From: Fibrobacter sp. UWB15
GTDB lineage: Bacteria > Fibrobacterota > Fibrobacteria > Fibrobacterales > Fibrobacteraceae
Assembly (NCBI RefSeq): GCF_900177705.1
Contig: NZ_FXBA01000010.1
Location: 44,338-108,337 of the forward strand
DNA length: 64,000 nt
Reading direction: 5' to 3'
In this document: in pieces, positions 8,691-17,178 of the stretch
Layout of the letters: every line of letters begins with the position of its first letter
Numbering within the stretch: position 1 is the stretch's first letter
The notes under the pieces: model-generated
The model's database searches: none
Told to the model about the DNA's origin: nothing
Seen by the model: only the letters and a program-made list of their open reading frames with translations
Program-made: the position numbers and the translations under genes

Positions 8691-8847
8691 AATCATCCCT
8701 TATTTTAACATCCAAGGTAGAAAATATCCTCTTTTTTTATGGAAAGGTTTGCTAAAAACAGTTGTTTTGTATACGGCTGTATCAAGTGTTTTGGGGGCGG
8801 TATGCTTTGTTTGTCGTTGTGCGCTCAATAAGGGGCTTTCCCCGATA

Positions 8848-8856
8848 GGGGGGGGG
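8848..8856 (+). repeat. Run of nine G residues in the leader of the double-FISUMP gene
   Basis: Nine consecutive G residues lie 26 bases before the start codon at 8883. They are preceded by a small palindrome, GGGGCTTTCCCC. Such homopolymers are prone to slippage. Confidence 0.75.
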
Positions 8857-8882
8857 TATTGCGTTTTTCTACTTTTTATGCT

Positions 8883-10658
8883 ATGAGGAAATTCGTGATA
8901 AAAGTTCTATTCGCAACGGCGGTAGCCTTGTCTTTTTATGGCTGTGGTGATGGTGATTCCAGTAGCAGTGACAGGATCGTTGCGGTTATAGAAGAGCCTA
9001 AGATTGACCGCTGCTATGATACTTATGGCGTAGATGCTGATTCCGGATGGTCTGAAAGCATTTCTGCCGGCAGTTATCTAGAAGAAACGGTGTGTGATAA
9101 AGTGTCCGAGCGCATGAACCTTATGCTTTCTTTTTATGCAAGGTGCGTTTCGGCTGACTACAACAAAGTAAAAAATCGTTTTGATATCGAAGTCATCACC
9201 GAAAGGGGCTACAATCACCTTTGGGCCGATGTCAAGGATTGCAAGTATAAATTGGGAACCGAAGACAATTACCAGTTTAACTATTTTGTCGCAAATTCTC
9301 CCGAATGGACTTTTGACGAATGCTATTGCAAAACGGAAGACAGTGTCGCGTATTACCGCAATGTAGATTTGAGTGCCCCCGAAGGAATTTCGAGTTCCTC
9401 GGTACAGGTTAGCTCTTCGTCGCAGTTTACGAAATCGTCCAGTTCGTCTAAAGGAGCAAAAAGTTCATCGTCACGTAAAGAAGATTCCAGCAGCAGCGAA
9501 TTTGTCCTTGTGACCGACGAATTCGTAGAGATCGGGACCCAGGAATGGATGACCAGGAATCTGGATATTGCTGTAGAAGGAAGTCGTTGCTATGACGATG
9601 ATCCTGCCAATTGCGAAAAGTATGGCCGAATCTATACTTGGGCGCAAGCTATGGCAATCGACACTAAGTACGATCGCGAAGAACTCGGGTTCCTGATTAC
9701 GCCGTATCGTGGAATTTGCCCCGAAGGTTCACACTTGCCGACGGATGATGAATGGACGGAACTTAACGAATATATCGAAGAACATCCTGAATACAAGGCG
9801 TATTTTACGAACCAGATTGGCGGTGCGTATGACTGGAAGGCTTTCTATCGGGACGAAGATGTAGAAACGGTTTTCTGGACCGCTACGGAGTACGATGTGA
9901 CGGGAACGGCTTTCGGGTTTGAATTCGCATGGATTTGGGCGTATCGCAAGGACGGCTCTATCGCAAGGAGTAACCCGCACAAGTATATGGGCGCATATGT
10001 TCGTTGCGTCAAGGGCGATGGACTTGTGTTGGTGATATCTTCGAGTAGCGCAGCCGAGTCTTCTTCCAGCGATGAATCTTCATCTAGTGTCGAATCTTCT
10101 TCTAGCGAAGACATTGTAGATGATTCGTGGAAGGACTACGAATATCCCGACTTGGGACGCGTAGAGATTGGTGATCAGGTATGGACCACCAAGAATTTGG
10201 AAGTTCCTATGAAGAATAGCCGCTGCTACGCAGATGAAGAAGAGAACTGCGAAAAATATGGCAGACTGTATACTTGGGCGACGGCGATGGCGGTGAGTAC
10301 GAAGTATGACCGCGAACAGTTGGGCGAAATTGAGTTGCCGTATCGTGGAATTTGCCCGGAAGGAACGCATATTCCGAGTCAAGATGAATGGCTTACCCTT
10401 TATAATTATGCTTTGAGGAACCCCGATGCAATCGCTAACTTTACAAATCAGCTTGGGGGTGAATACGAATATTACGGCAAGTATATCAAGATTGGAGAAC
10501 AAGCGCTTTTCTGGAGTACGACGGAATACGATGTGACCGGTACGTCGCACAAATTTGAATATGCGTACCTTTGGGCCTACCGTAAGGATTCGTCCATAGG
10601 TATGGATAATGCACACAAATATACCGCAGCCTATATTCGCTGCATTTACAACAACTAG
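8883..10658 (+). CDS. Lipoprotein with two FISUMP domains
   Basis: The 591-aa product starts MRKFVIKVLFATAVALSFYGC, a lipoprotein signal. A Cys-containing N-terminal region of unknown type (about residues 40-165) is followed by a Ser-rich linker, FISUMP domain 1 (about 212-376), a second Ser-rich linker (SSSSAAESSSS), and FISUMP domain 2 (about 425-591). The two domains share IGxQxWxTxNL, RCYxDxxxNCEKYGRxYTWAxAM, YRGICPEGxHxP, FWxxTEYDVTGT and YxRC, so they arose by duplication. No good Shine-Dalgarno precedes the ATG; a nine-G run does. The phosphohexomutase gene begins 12 bases after the stop. The function of the FISUMP domain is unknown; surface display is inferred. Confidence 0.85.
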   Translation: MRKFVIKVLFATAVALSFYGCGDGDSSSSDRIVAVIEEPKIDRCYDTYGVDADSGWSESISAGSYLEETVCDKVSERMNLMLSFYARCVSADYNKVKNRFDIEVITERGYNHLWADVKDCKYKLGTEDNYQFNYFVANSPEWTFDECYCKTEDSVAYYRNVDLSAPEGISSSSVQVSSSSQFTKSSSSSKGAKSSSSRKEDSSSSEFVLVTDEFVEIGTQEWMTRNLDIAVEGSRCYDDDPANCEKYGRIYTWAQAMAIDTKYDREELGFLITPYRGICPEGSHLPTDDEWTELNEYIEEHPEYKAYFTNQIGGAYDWKAFYRDEDVETVFWTATEYDVTGTAFGFEFAWIWAYRKDGSIARSNPHKYMGAYVRCVKGDGLVLVISSSSAAESSSSDESSSSVESSSSEDIVDDSWKDYEYPDLGRVEIGDQVWTTKNLEVPMKNSRCYADEEENCEKYGRLYTWATAMAVSTKYDREQLGEIELPYRGICPEGTHIPSQDEWLTLYNYALRNPDAIANFTNQLGGEYEYYGKYIKIGEQALFWSTTEYDVTGTSHKFEYAYLWAYRKDSSIGMDNAHKYTAAYIRCIYNN

Positions 10659-10670
10659 CTTGAGGTTTTT

Positions 10671-12206
10671 ATGAGCATTTCGATGCAAGAAGTAATGAAA
10701 CAGTCCGGCGTGGCATTCGGTACAAGCGGTGCCCGCGGCCTGGTGACGGCAATGACGGACCGCGTGTGCTATGTGTACGCGCGCTCGTTCATCAAGTACT
10801 GCGAGGCTAGCTACAAGTGCGATCACACGATTGCGATTGCAGGTGACTTGCGTCCGAGTACCGAACGCATCTTGAAGGCCTTGGTGAAGGCTGGCGAAGA
10901 TTCTTCTTGGAAGGTGATTTACTGCGGACGCATTCCGAGCCCGGCAATCGCATTGTACGGTATCGACAAGGCGCTCCCGACCATCATGGTGACGGGTAGC
11001 CACATTCCGGCCGACCGTAACGGTATCAAGTTCAACCACCCGCAGGGCGAAATCACCAAGAAAGACGAACAGGGAATTGTTTCGCAGTCGGTGGATTTCG
11101 ACGAGTCGATTTTCGATGCGAAGGGCATGCTCAAGAATGCCCCCGCGCTCCCGGCTGTCGAAACGGAAGCCGAAGAAAATTATTGCAAGCGCTATCCGGA
11201 ATTTTTCGGTACTAAAGCTTTGCAAGGCCTCACGATTGGCGTGTACCAGCATTCCGCCGTGGGCCGCGACATCGTGGTGAAGGTGCTCGAAAGCTTGGGC
11301 GCGACCGTCAAGCCTTTTGCCCGCAGCGAAACCTTTATTCCGGTCGATACCGAAGCGATCCGTAAAGAAGACGAGGACTTGGCCCGCGAATTTGCGCACA
11401 AGGATTTCGTAGATGCCATCTTCAGTACCGATGGCGATAGCGACCGCCCGCTTTTGGCAGACGATGTAGGCATGTGGCTGCGTGGCGACGTGCTGGGCAT
11501 CCTGGCTGCCCAGGCGCTAGGTATCAAGCGCATTGCAACTCCGGTGAGTTGCAACACGTCGCTCGAAAAATGCGGCTCTTTCGAGAAGATTTGCCGCACG
11601 CGAATCGGAAGCCCGTACGTGATTGCCGGCATGGAAAGCCTGGTCGATGCAAACGACGCAAGTGTCTCTGTTGCAGGCTACGAGGCAAATGGCGGATTCC
11701 TGCTGCAGACAAACCTCACGCGCAGTTTCGAAGACGGTGGCACTCGCACGCTTCCGGCTCTCCCGACTCGCGACGCGCTTCTCCCGATGATTGCCGTGAT
11801 GGTGATGGTTCGCGAACAGAAAATGTGCGTGGTCGATTTGCTCAAGAAGCTTCCGAAGCGCTTTACGGTGAGTGACCGCCTCAAAGAATTCCCGACCGAA
11901 GTGTCGAAGGCAAAGCTCGCTGAAATCCGCGAAAAGAAACTCGGCGCAAAACTCTTTGGTTCGCTTACTGCAAAGCCTTCCAAGTTCAAGCCTAAGGATG
12001 GCCCGGCCCCGAAGCCGTTCCACGGCGAAGTCGTCTCGATTGATGAAACCGACGGCTACCGCATGGAATTCGATTCCGGCGATATCGTGCACCTGCGCCC
12101 GAGCGGCAACGCTCCGGAATTTCGCTGCTACGTGGAAACCGAAGCCAAGGACCGCTCCGCCGAATTGCTCGCCGGCTGCATGAAGATTATGGAATCCTGG
12201 CGCTAG
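10671..12206 (+). CDS. Phosphoglucomutase/phosphomannomutase (alpha-D-phosphohexomutase family)
   Basis: The 511-aa enzyme shows the four superfamily landmarks. The phosphoserine loop is VTGSHIPADRNGIKFN (Ser110), the metal loop is DGDSDRP (Asp254, Asp256, Asp258), the sugar-specificity loop is GYEANGGF, and the C-terminal phosphate loop is RPSGNAPEFRCYVET. It interconverts hexose 1- and 6-phosphates, feeding nucleotide sugars for glycogen, cell wall or surface polysaccharide. The start is preceded by GAGG five bases away. The gene follows the FISUMP lipoprotein closely, possibly by read-through, with no obvious functional link. The loop GSHIP replaces the more usual GSHNP; the serine is retained. 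Whether glucose or mannose phosphate is preferred cannot be told. Confidence 0.88.
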   Translation: MSISMQEVMKQSGVAFGTSGARGLVTAMTDRVCYVYARSFIKYCEASYKCDHTIAIAGDLRPSTERILKALVKAGEDSSWKVIYCGRIPSPAIALYGIDKALPTIMVTGSHIPADRNGIKFNHPQGEITKKDEQGIVSQSVDFDESIFDAKGMLKNAPALPAVETEAEENYCKRYPEFFGTKALQGLTIGVYQHSAVGRDIVVKVLESLGATVKPFARSETFIPVDTEAIRKEDEDLAREFAHKDFVDAIFSTDGDSDRPLLADDVGMWLRGDVLGILAAQALGIKRIATPVSCNTSLEKCGSFEKICRTRIGSPYVIAGMESLVDANDASVSVAGYEANGGFLLQTNLTRSFEDGGTRTLPALPTRDALLPMIAVMVMVREQKMCVVDLLKKLPKRFTVSDRLKEFPTEVSKAKLAEIREKKLGAKLFGSLTAKPSKFKPKDGPAPKPFHGEVVSIDETDGYRMEFDSGDIVHLRPSGNAPEFRCYVETEAKDRSAELLAGCMKIMESWR

Positions 12207-12207
12207 A

Positions 12208-12272
12208 TGTCATGCTGAGGAAACTCAGCATCAGCATTACTTCGCCAGCGTCATGCTGACGAAGGTCAGCAT
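12208..12272. repeat. Two tandem REP-like hairpins between convergent genes
   Basis: GTCATGCTGAGGAAACTCAGCATCAGC and GTCATGCTGACGAAGGTCAGCATCAGC style units each fold into an 8-bp stem with a 4-base loop (GAAA and GAAG). The loop-closing pair is G-C in one and C-G in the other, a compensatory change. They fill the gap between the stops of the phosphohexomutase and murJ genes. Confidence 0.7.
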
Positions 12273-12276
12273 CAGC

Positions 12277-13869
12277 TTATCTCGCCAAATGTAATTTCCT
12301 CATTATTTTGCCAAGGAGTTCGTTGAGAATATCCTTGGCATCTTTGCTTCCGAGGTAACGCTGGATAATCAGCGTGAGCGTGAAGAGCAAAATGCCTGCA
12401 GCGCACGCGTAAACCACGAGTACCACGAAGTTTGCTTCGCGTACGAATGTGCCCGAGACGCGGTCAAGCCCGACAGCGGCTGCAATCATGATACCGAAGG
12501 CAACGAGTGCGCGCGCCATGTTCAAGAGAGCGTCTTTCATGCCGTCGGTGCCGTTTTTCTTGGCCCACATAAAGATCATCGAAATCACCTGCAGCAAGGC
12601 GCCGGTAGCGCCGATAATCGGCACGCTCTTGATGCCGAGTCCCACTTCAGGTGCGCCGAGCAGAATGTAAGCGGGAATGGTTGCGGCAAAAATGCCCGTA
12701 TTCAAAAGGGTCGGGACCCACATGCGTTCGCAGGCATAAAAACTACGCACGAGCACCGCTTGCAGGCAAAGGCCAAGGCTCACGGGCAGGTACCAGCGCA
12801 AAATTTCAGAAATTGCTTCGGTGGTTTCACGCTGGAAGGCTCCGCGTTCAAAGAGAATGCGAACAGCGGGGAAGCTCAATGCCCACACGGCAACCACGGC
12901 CGGAATCAAGATGCAGAACATGCGTGAAAGGCTCTTCCAGATTTTGCGGTTCAGCTGGCCAAAATCGCCTTCTTTTACGAGGCGGGCCATATCAGGGTAG
13001 CTTGTGACACTCACCGAGAATCCAAAGACGGCCACCAGCGTGTACATCACGCGGTAAGCATAGTTCAAGCTTGAAATGCCGCTGGTACCGAAGTTTGCGC
13101 CAAAACTACGGATAATAAATTCAAGACCGAACATGGAGCCCACACCAAGCGACATCGGGAGCATCATCTTGAAATAGCGAACGATATCGGGGTGAGTCGG
13201 CTGCACCAAGAGTTCATAATGCACGCCGCCACGCCGGGCGCCTAAAATCTGCAAGGCAAAGAACCCGATAAAGGCGCCGACCGGCACGCCCCAGGCGAAT
13301 CCTTCCAGGCCGTATTCCGTGCCGGTGAACTTTTCGAGCGCAAGCCCTAAAGCGCCACCGCCCACAATCGCCACGTTGTAAATCAGGCCCGTCAGCGACG
13401 GAATCAAGAACTGCTTGCGGGTGTGCTGCACCGCGACCAAAATGCTCCCGACAAAAATGAAAACCTGTCCCGGCAAAATGATGCGGCCATAGTAAGCGGC
13501 GCGCTCGATCAGTTCCGGCGTGGCTCCCTCGACCGTCAAGAGTTGCAAAAGTTCCTTCATCCAAATGAACGCGGGCACCACCAAAATCAAGAGCGCAATC
13601 CCGAAAGTATTCAACACGTTGCTAAAGAACTTCCAACTGCCCTTCTCGTCGCCGGCCACCTTGTAGCCCGTAAAAATCGGGATAAAGATAATCGACAAAA
13701 ATCCGGTGCTCACCACGTGATTCAAAATGTCCGGAATCATGAACGCAAGGTCAAGAGCGTTCTTTTCAAGCGACACGCCCGCGGCATGCGCCAAAAGCAT
13801 TTCGCGGAAAATTCCGAGCACGCGGCTCAAAAGCATCGAAACGGCAACGATAATAGCGGCTTTATTCAT
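12277..13869 (-). CDS. murJ: Lipid II flippase MurJ (MviN family)
   Basis: The 530-aa integral membrane protein matches MurJ: the N terminus MNKAAIIVAVSMLLSRVLGIFREMLLAHAAG has the family's SRxLGxxRE motif, and AFMIPDILNHVVSTGFLSIIFIPIF follows. About 14 hydrophobic segments are visible, the MOP-superfamily number. MurJ flips lipid-linked peptidoglycan precursor across the inner membrane. The length is typical (about 510-530). No clear Shine-Dalgarno precedes the ATG at 13869. The upstream stretch contains the AGTAGACAGTAG-type sequence also seen as ACTGTCTACCGTCTAC near 7044. It is convergent with the phosphohexomutase, with REP-like hairpins between the two stops. Confidence 0.93.
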   Translation of the reverse strand: MNKAAIIVAVSMLLSRVLGIFREMLLAHAAGVSLEKNALDLAFMIPDILNHVVSTGFLSIIFIPIFTGYKVAGDEKGSWKFFSNVLNTFGIALLILVVPAFIWMKELLQLLTVEGATPELIERAAYYGRIILPGQVFIFVGSILVAVQHTRKQFLIPSLTGLIYNVAIVGGGALGLALEKFTGTEYGLEGFAWGVPVGAFIGFFALQILGARRGGVHYELLVQPTHPDIVRYFKMMLPMSLGVGSMFGLEFIIRSFGANFGTSGISSLNYAYRVMYTLVAVFGFSVSVTSYPDMARLVKEGDFGQLNRKIWKSLSRMFCILIPAVVAVWALSFPAVRILFERGAFQRETTEAISEILRWYLPVSLGLCLQAVLVRSFYACERMWVPTLLNTGIFAATIPAYILLGAPEVGLGIKSVPIIGATGALLQVISMIFMWAKKNGTDGMKDALLNMARALVAFGIMIAAAVGLDRVSGTFVREANFVVLVVYACAAGILLFTLTLIIQRYLGSKDAKDILNELLGKIMRKLHLAR

Positions 13870-14007
13870 AAACTAGTACGAAGTAGACAGTAGGAAGTTG
13901 GAAGTGGCCTGTGGAATGGAATTTCTCATTCCTCATCGCTAAAAGGTAGTAATAAGCAATGGGGGCGCTTTTTCTTTCGTCTATTTTATTTATCTATATT
14001 TAGGGAT

Positions 14008-15006
14008 ATGAAGAAGATTATTACGGCCCTTTTCTCTCTGGCAGCAATCTCGTTTGCCGCAAACGTTCAAGTCCTTGCCCCCGAAGGTGCGGAATTTGCG
14101 CCCGATGCCCCGAGCATGGTGCAATCTATTGTGCGCGCCTCCGTGAGCCAGACGGGCAATACCCCGGTTGACGGCAGCGCCGAAATCCAGCTGCGCACCA
14201 ACGTCATGACTATGGGTTCCTCCTTCGTGGTGGTCTGCGAACAGGTCAAGGACGGTTCCGTGGTCGGTAGCGGCAAACAGAAGGCCGGCTCCGTAGACGA
14301 CCTCGACGTGGCCATTGAAGGTGCCGTAAAGTCCGCCCTTGCCAATGTGGCTGACGATAACAGTGCAAGCGATGATACGTACGCCTCTACGACAAGCCGC
14401 TCGGAACCCGATGTCGTCGTGCTCGTGCCCGCCGACCGTAACGACGGCGACCCGAACGACAACTTTGCCCACAAGCGCCCCACCCGCAACTACGTGAGCT
14501 ACGGTCTGGGTGCTGCGATTTGGCACAACTACAAATTCAAGGATCCCGGCTGCGACAAGTCTCGTAATCCCGATGCATGCCATGAACTTTATGACACCGA
14601 CCGTGCTTGGGAGCAGGCCTTTGTGTTCCATTACGCTCGTATTTTCGAAGTGATTCCGAAGGCTGCCATTACCATCGTGAACAACATGAACATGTCTTTT
14701 GGCGATGCATGGCAGTGGCACGAATCCTTCTTGCTGGGCGGCCGTTTCTTCCCCAGCACCGGGACAATCACCCCGTTTTTAGGAGCAGGCTTTGGTCTTG
14801 GCATTCAGGTGGACGACCATTACAGCGAAGACTCAGAAGGTTTTGCCTTGGGTCTTGCCGGTGGTGCAGAACTGGGTGTCATCTTCTTCCGCAATTCGGC
14901 AACGCAACTTGAAATTGGTCTTGCATGGGATGCATTGTGGGATGGCTTTGAAAGCTTTGACCGTCGCTTTGGTGCCGGCAGCTTCTATATTGCAATCAAC
15001 TACTAA
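14008..15006 (+). CDS. Secreted outer-membrane-like protein of unknown function
   Basis: The 332-aa product has a clean Sec signal (MKKIITALFSLAAISFAAN). The first half (about residues 20-135) is a soluble-looking domain with conserved-looking NVMTMGSSFVVVCEQVKDGSVVGS. A charged stretch follows, and then a Gly/aromatic-rich beta region (YGLGAAIWHNYKF, GTITPFLGAGFGLGIQV, GSFYIAINY) ending in an aromatic, typical of outer-membrane barrels. No named family is recognised. The AGGG before the ATG is only two bases away. A textbook terminator follows at 15033-15065, so the gene is probably single. Confidence 0.7.
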   Translation: MKKIITALFSLAAISFAANVQVLAPEGAEFAPDAPSMVQSIVRASVSQTGNTPVDGSAEIQLRTNVMTMGSSFVVVCEQVKDGSVVGSGKQKAGSVDDLDVAIEGAVKSALANVADDNSASDDTYASTTSRSEPDVVVLVPADRNDGDPNDNFAHKRPTRNYVSYGLGAAIWHNYKFKDPGCDKSRNPDACHELYDTDRAWEQAFVFHYARIFEVIPKAAITIVNNMNMSFGDAWQWHESFLLGGRFFPSTGTITPFLGAGFGLGIQVDDHYSEDSEGFALGLAGGAELGVIFFRNSATQLEIGLAWDALWDGFESFDRRFGAGSFYIAINY

Positions 15007-15032
15007 TTGCTAGTTGGCTGCTCTATAATTTT

Positions 15033-15065
15033 GGCCATTAGAGGATCTCTAATGGCCGTTTTTTT
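15033..15065 (+). terminator. Rho-independent terminator after the outer-membrane-like protein
   Basis: A perfect 11-bp stem (15033-15043 with 15047-15057) with a GAT loop is followed by GTTTTTTT. It is one of the clearest terminators in the window. Confidence 0.92.
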
Positions 15066-15083
15066 GTGAAAAGGATTGACGAA

Positions 15084-15167
15084 CTAGCCGTAAATAAAGC
15101 CCAGCATCACCGCTGCGACGACTAGCAGGACAATCTGTTTGACAATTTGCATTTCGTTCGAGTTCAT
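15084..15167 (-). CDS. Possible 27-aa single-span membrane peptide
   Basis: The frame encodes MNSNEMQIVKQIVLLVVAAV followed by MLGFIYG: a short polar head, then a hydrophobic stretch long enough to span a membrane. A second in-frame ATG at 15173 would add two residues. No good ribosome-binding site is visible, which keeps the call tentative. It lies in the 328-base gap between the terminator at 15033-15065 and the esterase gene. The rest of that gap is A/T-rich leader and shows nothing else I can support. Confidence 0.35.
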   Translation of the reverse strand: MNSNEMQIVKQIVLLVVAAVMLGFIYG

Positions 15168-15334
15168 ACCCATAAAATACAATTATCGGGGGTGCAAAAA
15201 AAGCCATGTAAGCAATGTTTAATGTTACATATGTAAACAGTGTGACGAAGATTACAGGACTTTTTCCTTTGAAAAGGGGGTTGGGGATGTTTTTGCGGGT
15301 TAAATTAGAGTATATTTCTTGTTGAGAGGGAGCG

Positions 15335-16435
15335 ATGAAGATAAGAAGGACTTTAATTGCTCAAGTGCTAAGTATCGTACTGTGGCTGTCGGTCACAGTG
15401 TGTTTTGCGCAAAATCCGAATCTTCATATCTATTTGGCCTTCGGTCAATCTAACATGTCCGGAGTCGCTCCTATTACAAAAGAGGACTTCATTCACAATC
15501 CTCGTTTCCTTGTCTTGCGGTCTGTAAACCTTTCTTCTCAAAAGATGGGTAAGTTTTATATGGCGACACCGCCCTTGGGAAATTCCGGAGCCGGAATAGG
15601 ACCTCTTGATTTCTTCGGACGTGCGATGGCTGAATCTTTGCCGGACAGCATTAGGGTGGCTGTGGTCAATGTTTCTATTGGTGGGCAAAGCATAGACTTG
15701 TTTGACAAGGACCGTTATCAGGAATACCTCAAGAGGTCTCTTAAGGAAGGCGACTCTTGGTGGGAACCGTACTTGAAGGAATATGGCGGAAACCTGTATC
15801 AGCGATTGGTGGATTTGGGAAAGATTGCAAAGCGTCAAGGCGTCATCAAGGGAATCCTTTTTCACCAAGGTGAAGCCGACGCCCTTAGGGAAGACTGGCC
15901 GACCCGAGTCCGGAAGGTGTACCGCGATCTTATGGCGGACCTGAAACTCGATTCGACAAAGGTGCCTTTTCTCATGGGTGAATTCGTGACATCAGAAATG
16001 GGCGGTCAAATGGGTTGGCGAAACCCGACGGTGGAACGTACGGTAGAAATGATTCCGAATGCGCACTTGATTTCGGCTAAAGGTTGCCCCGGCCTGAACG
16101 AAAACGGAATCTATCTGCACTTTACGCGCGAAGGTTACGAAATGTTGGGAAGGCGTTATGCAGACACGATGCTCAAGCTGCTAGGCGAGTATAGCGAACC
16201 CCGCAAAGGTTTGTCCTTCAACGAGTATATATCCATGCAACAGACCGGTAGGCATTTCTCCATTTTTGGTGCACCTGCCAATGCTCGAATCAAGCTATTC
16301 GATCTGCAAGGAAACGTACTTGGCGTACTAGTCGGCAAAGGCGGGGAACTCCCGCCCAACGCCTGTGGCCGCACCATAGCCGTGGTGGAATCTCGCAGGC
16401 GTATATTAGCTCGCTTTGTCTTTGACGTGGATTAA
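15335..16435 (+). CDS. Secreted acetylesterase, CE6/SASA-like (SGNH-type) with C-terminal sorting-like domain
   Basis: The 366-aa protein has a Sec signal ending near VCFAQ and then a sialate-O-acetylesterase/CE6-type hydrolase domain. The nucleophile Ser39 is in AFGQSNMSG, followed by VNVSIGGQSID, FHQGEAD and a late His in LHFTREGYEMLGRRYAD. CE6 enzymes of Fibrobacter remove acetyl groups from xylan, which would complement the GH10 xylanase in this window. The last 60 residues (FSIFGAPANARIKLFDLQGNVLGV and after) form a separate beta domain like the C-terminal domains of other Fibrobacter secreted proteins. The start has GAGGGAG upstream. Substrate is inferred from family and context. Confidence 0.82.
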   Translation: MKIRRTLIAQVLSIVLWLSVTVCFAQNPNLHIYLAFGQSNMSGVAPITKEDFIHNPRFLVLRSVNLSSQKMGKFYMATPPLGNSGAGIGPLDFFGRAMAESLPDSIRVAVVNVSIGGQSIDLFDKDRYQEYLKRSLKEGDSWWEPYLKEYGGNLYQRLVDLGKIAKRQGVIKGILFHQGEADALREDWPTRVRKVYRDLMADLKLDSTKVPFLMGEFVTSEMGGQMGWRNPTVERTVEMIPNAHLISAKGCPGLNENGIYLHFTREGYEMLGRRYADTMLKLLGEYSEPRKGLSFNEYISMQQTGRHFSIFGAPANARIKLFDLQGNVLGVLVGKGGELPPNACGRTIAVVESRRRILARFVFDVD

Positions 16436-16565
16436 GCCTGGATTTTTTTGTATATTTGAGATAGCTGGTTAAGTACTAGCCCGTGTTTTTAGATCGTTAA
16501 TTCGCATTATGTGCGAAAGCGGTCTTTTTTTTTATGCGGTAAAAACAAACCGAACAGGAGTACAG

Positions 16566-17051
16566 ATGAAGGAATTTGAAATTGTCGGAATGAAGACGAT
16601 GGGCAATATGGAACTGTTGCAGAAACCCCGAGCCCGTATAGGTGTTTATGCATCGCGGCAGCTGGATGGTGCTGAAGGCATTATTAGGGAACAATGGGCC
16701 ATAGCGAAGGGGCGGCAGCGCAAGTGCATTGTCGGCACGTTTCATTCGCGCTCGGAATGCGAAATTCTTTATTACGTATTGAAGTACGGCGGTTCTGCCG
16801 TGTGGTTCATGGGCTGCAAGCTGCCGGATACCCTGCCCGATTTCTGCAAGAAGGCCGTGAAGAGCGGGCGCCTGCTGATGGTGTCGTGCTTCAACCGCGA
16901 AAGGCACAACCTCGCGACTGCCAGGTACTGCATGCACATGGTCGATCTCGCGTCGAGCTACCTCGTGTTTTGGGCGCTGGAAGGCAGCCGTATGCTCGGC
17001 CCCATTCACGCCCGCGCCGTCGCCCGCGGCAAGTGGGTGGAATGCTTTTGA
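16566..17051 (+). CDS. Small SLOG/DprA-like Rossmann-fold protein
   Basis: The 161-aa product begins MKEFEIVGMKTMGNMELLQ. It contains the pattern IGVYASRQLD, FHSRSECEILYYVLKYGG, and ARYCMHMVDLASSYLVFW, which recalls the DprA/SLOG nucleotide-binding fold (GSR, then a helix, then 'sG.G.D..AH'-like positions), but much shorter than DprA. The frame is open from 16509; GGAG at 16556 places the start at 16566. SLOG proteins bind nucleotides or nucleic acid, and some act in conflict systems. It stands alone, about 1.1 kb before the HExxH lipoprotein's start and 1.5 kb before the defence island. Function is unknown and the family call is from motif likeness only. Confidence 0.5.
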   Translation: MKEFEIVGMKTMGNMELLQKPRARIGVYASRQLDGAEGIIREQWAIAKGRQRKCIVGTFHSRSECEILYYVLKYGGSAVWFMGCKLPDTLPDFCKKAVKSGRLLMVSCFNRERHNLATARYCMHMVDLASSYLVFWALEGSRMLGPIHARAVARGKWVECF

Positions 17052-17178
17052 GTAAAATATAAAACTTGACTTTTGTAATGCGAAACCAAAATAGTTCACT
17101 TCGACGAAATACAGTGAACCATATCTTCATTTTCCCAAAATACATTATGAATCTGAGATTCAGAAGAACTTTGTTTAG

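Noticed and set aside
16516..16533. Hairpin plus nine T after the CE6-like gene as a terminator
   Set aside because: The TTCGCA/TGCGAA stem is short and separated from the T-run by eight bases, so the structure is too weak to call.
17094..17119. GTTCACT/AGTGAAC inverted repeat between convergent genes
   Set aside because: The repeat is only 7 bp with a 12-base spacer and no T-tract; expected by chance in this much sequence.
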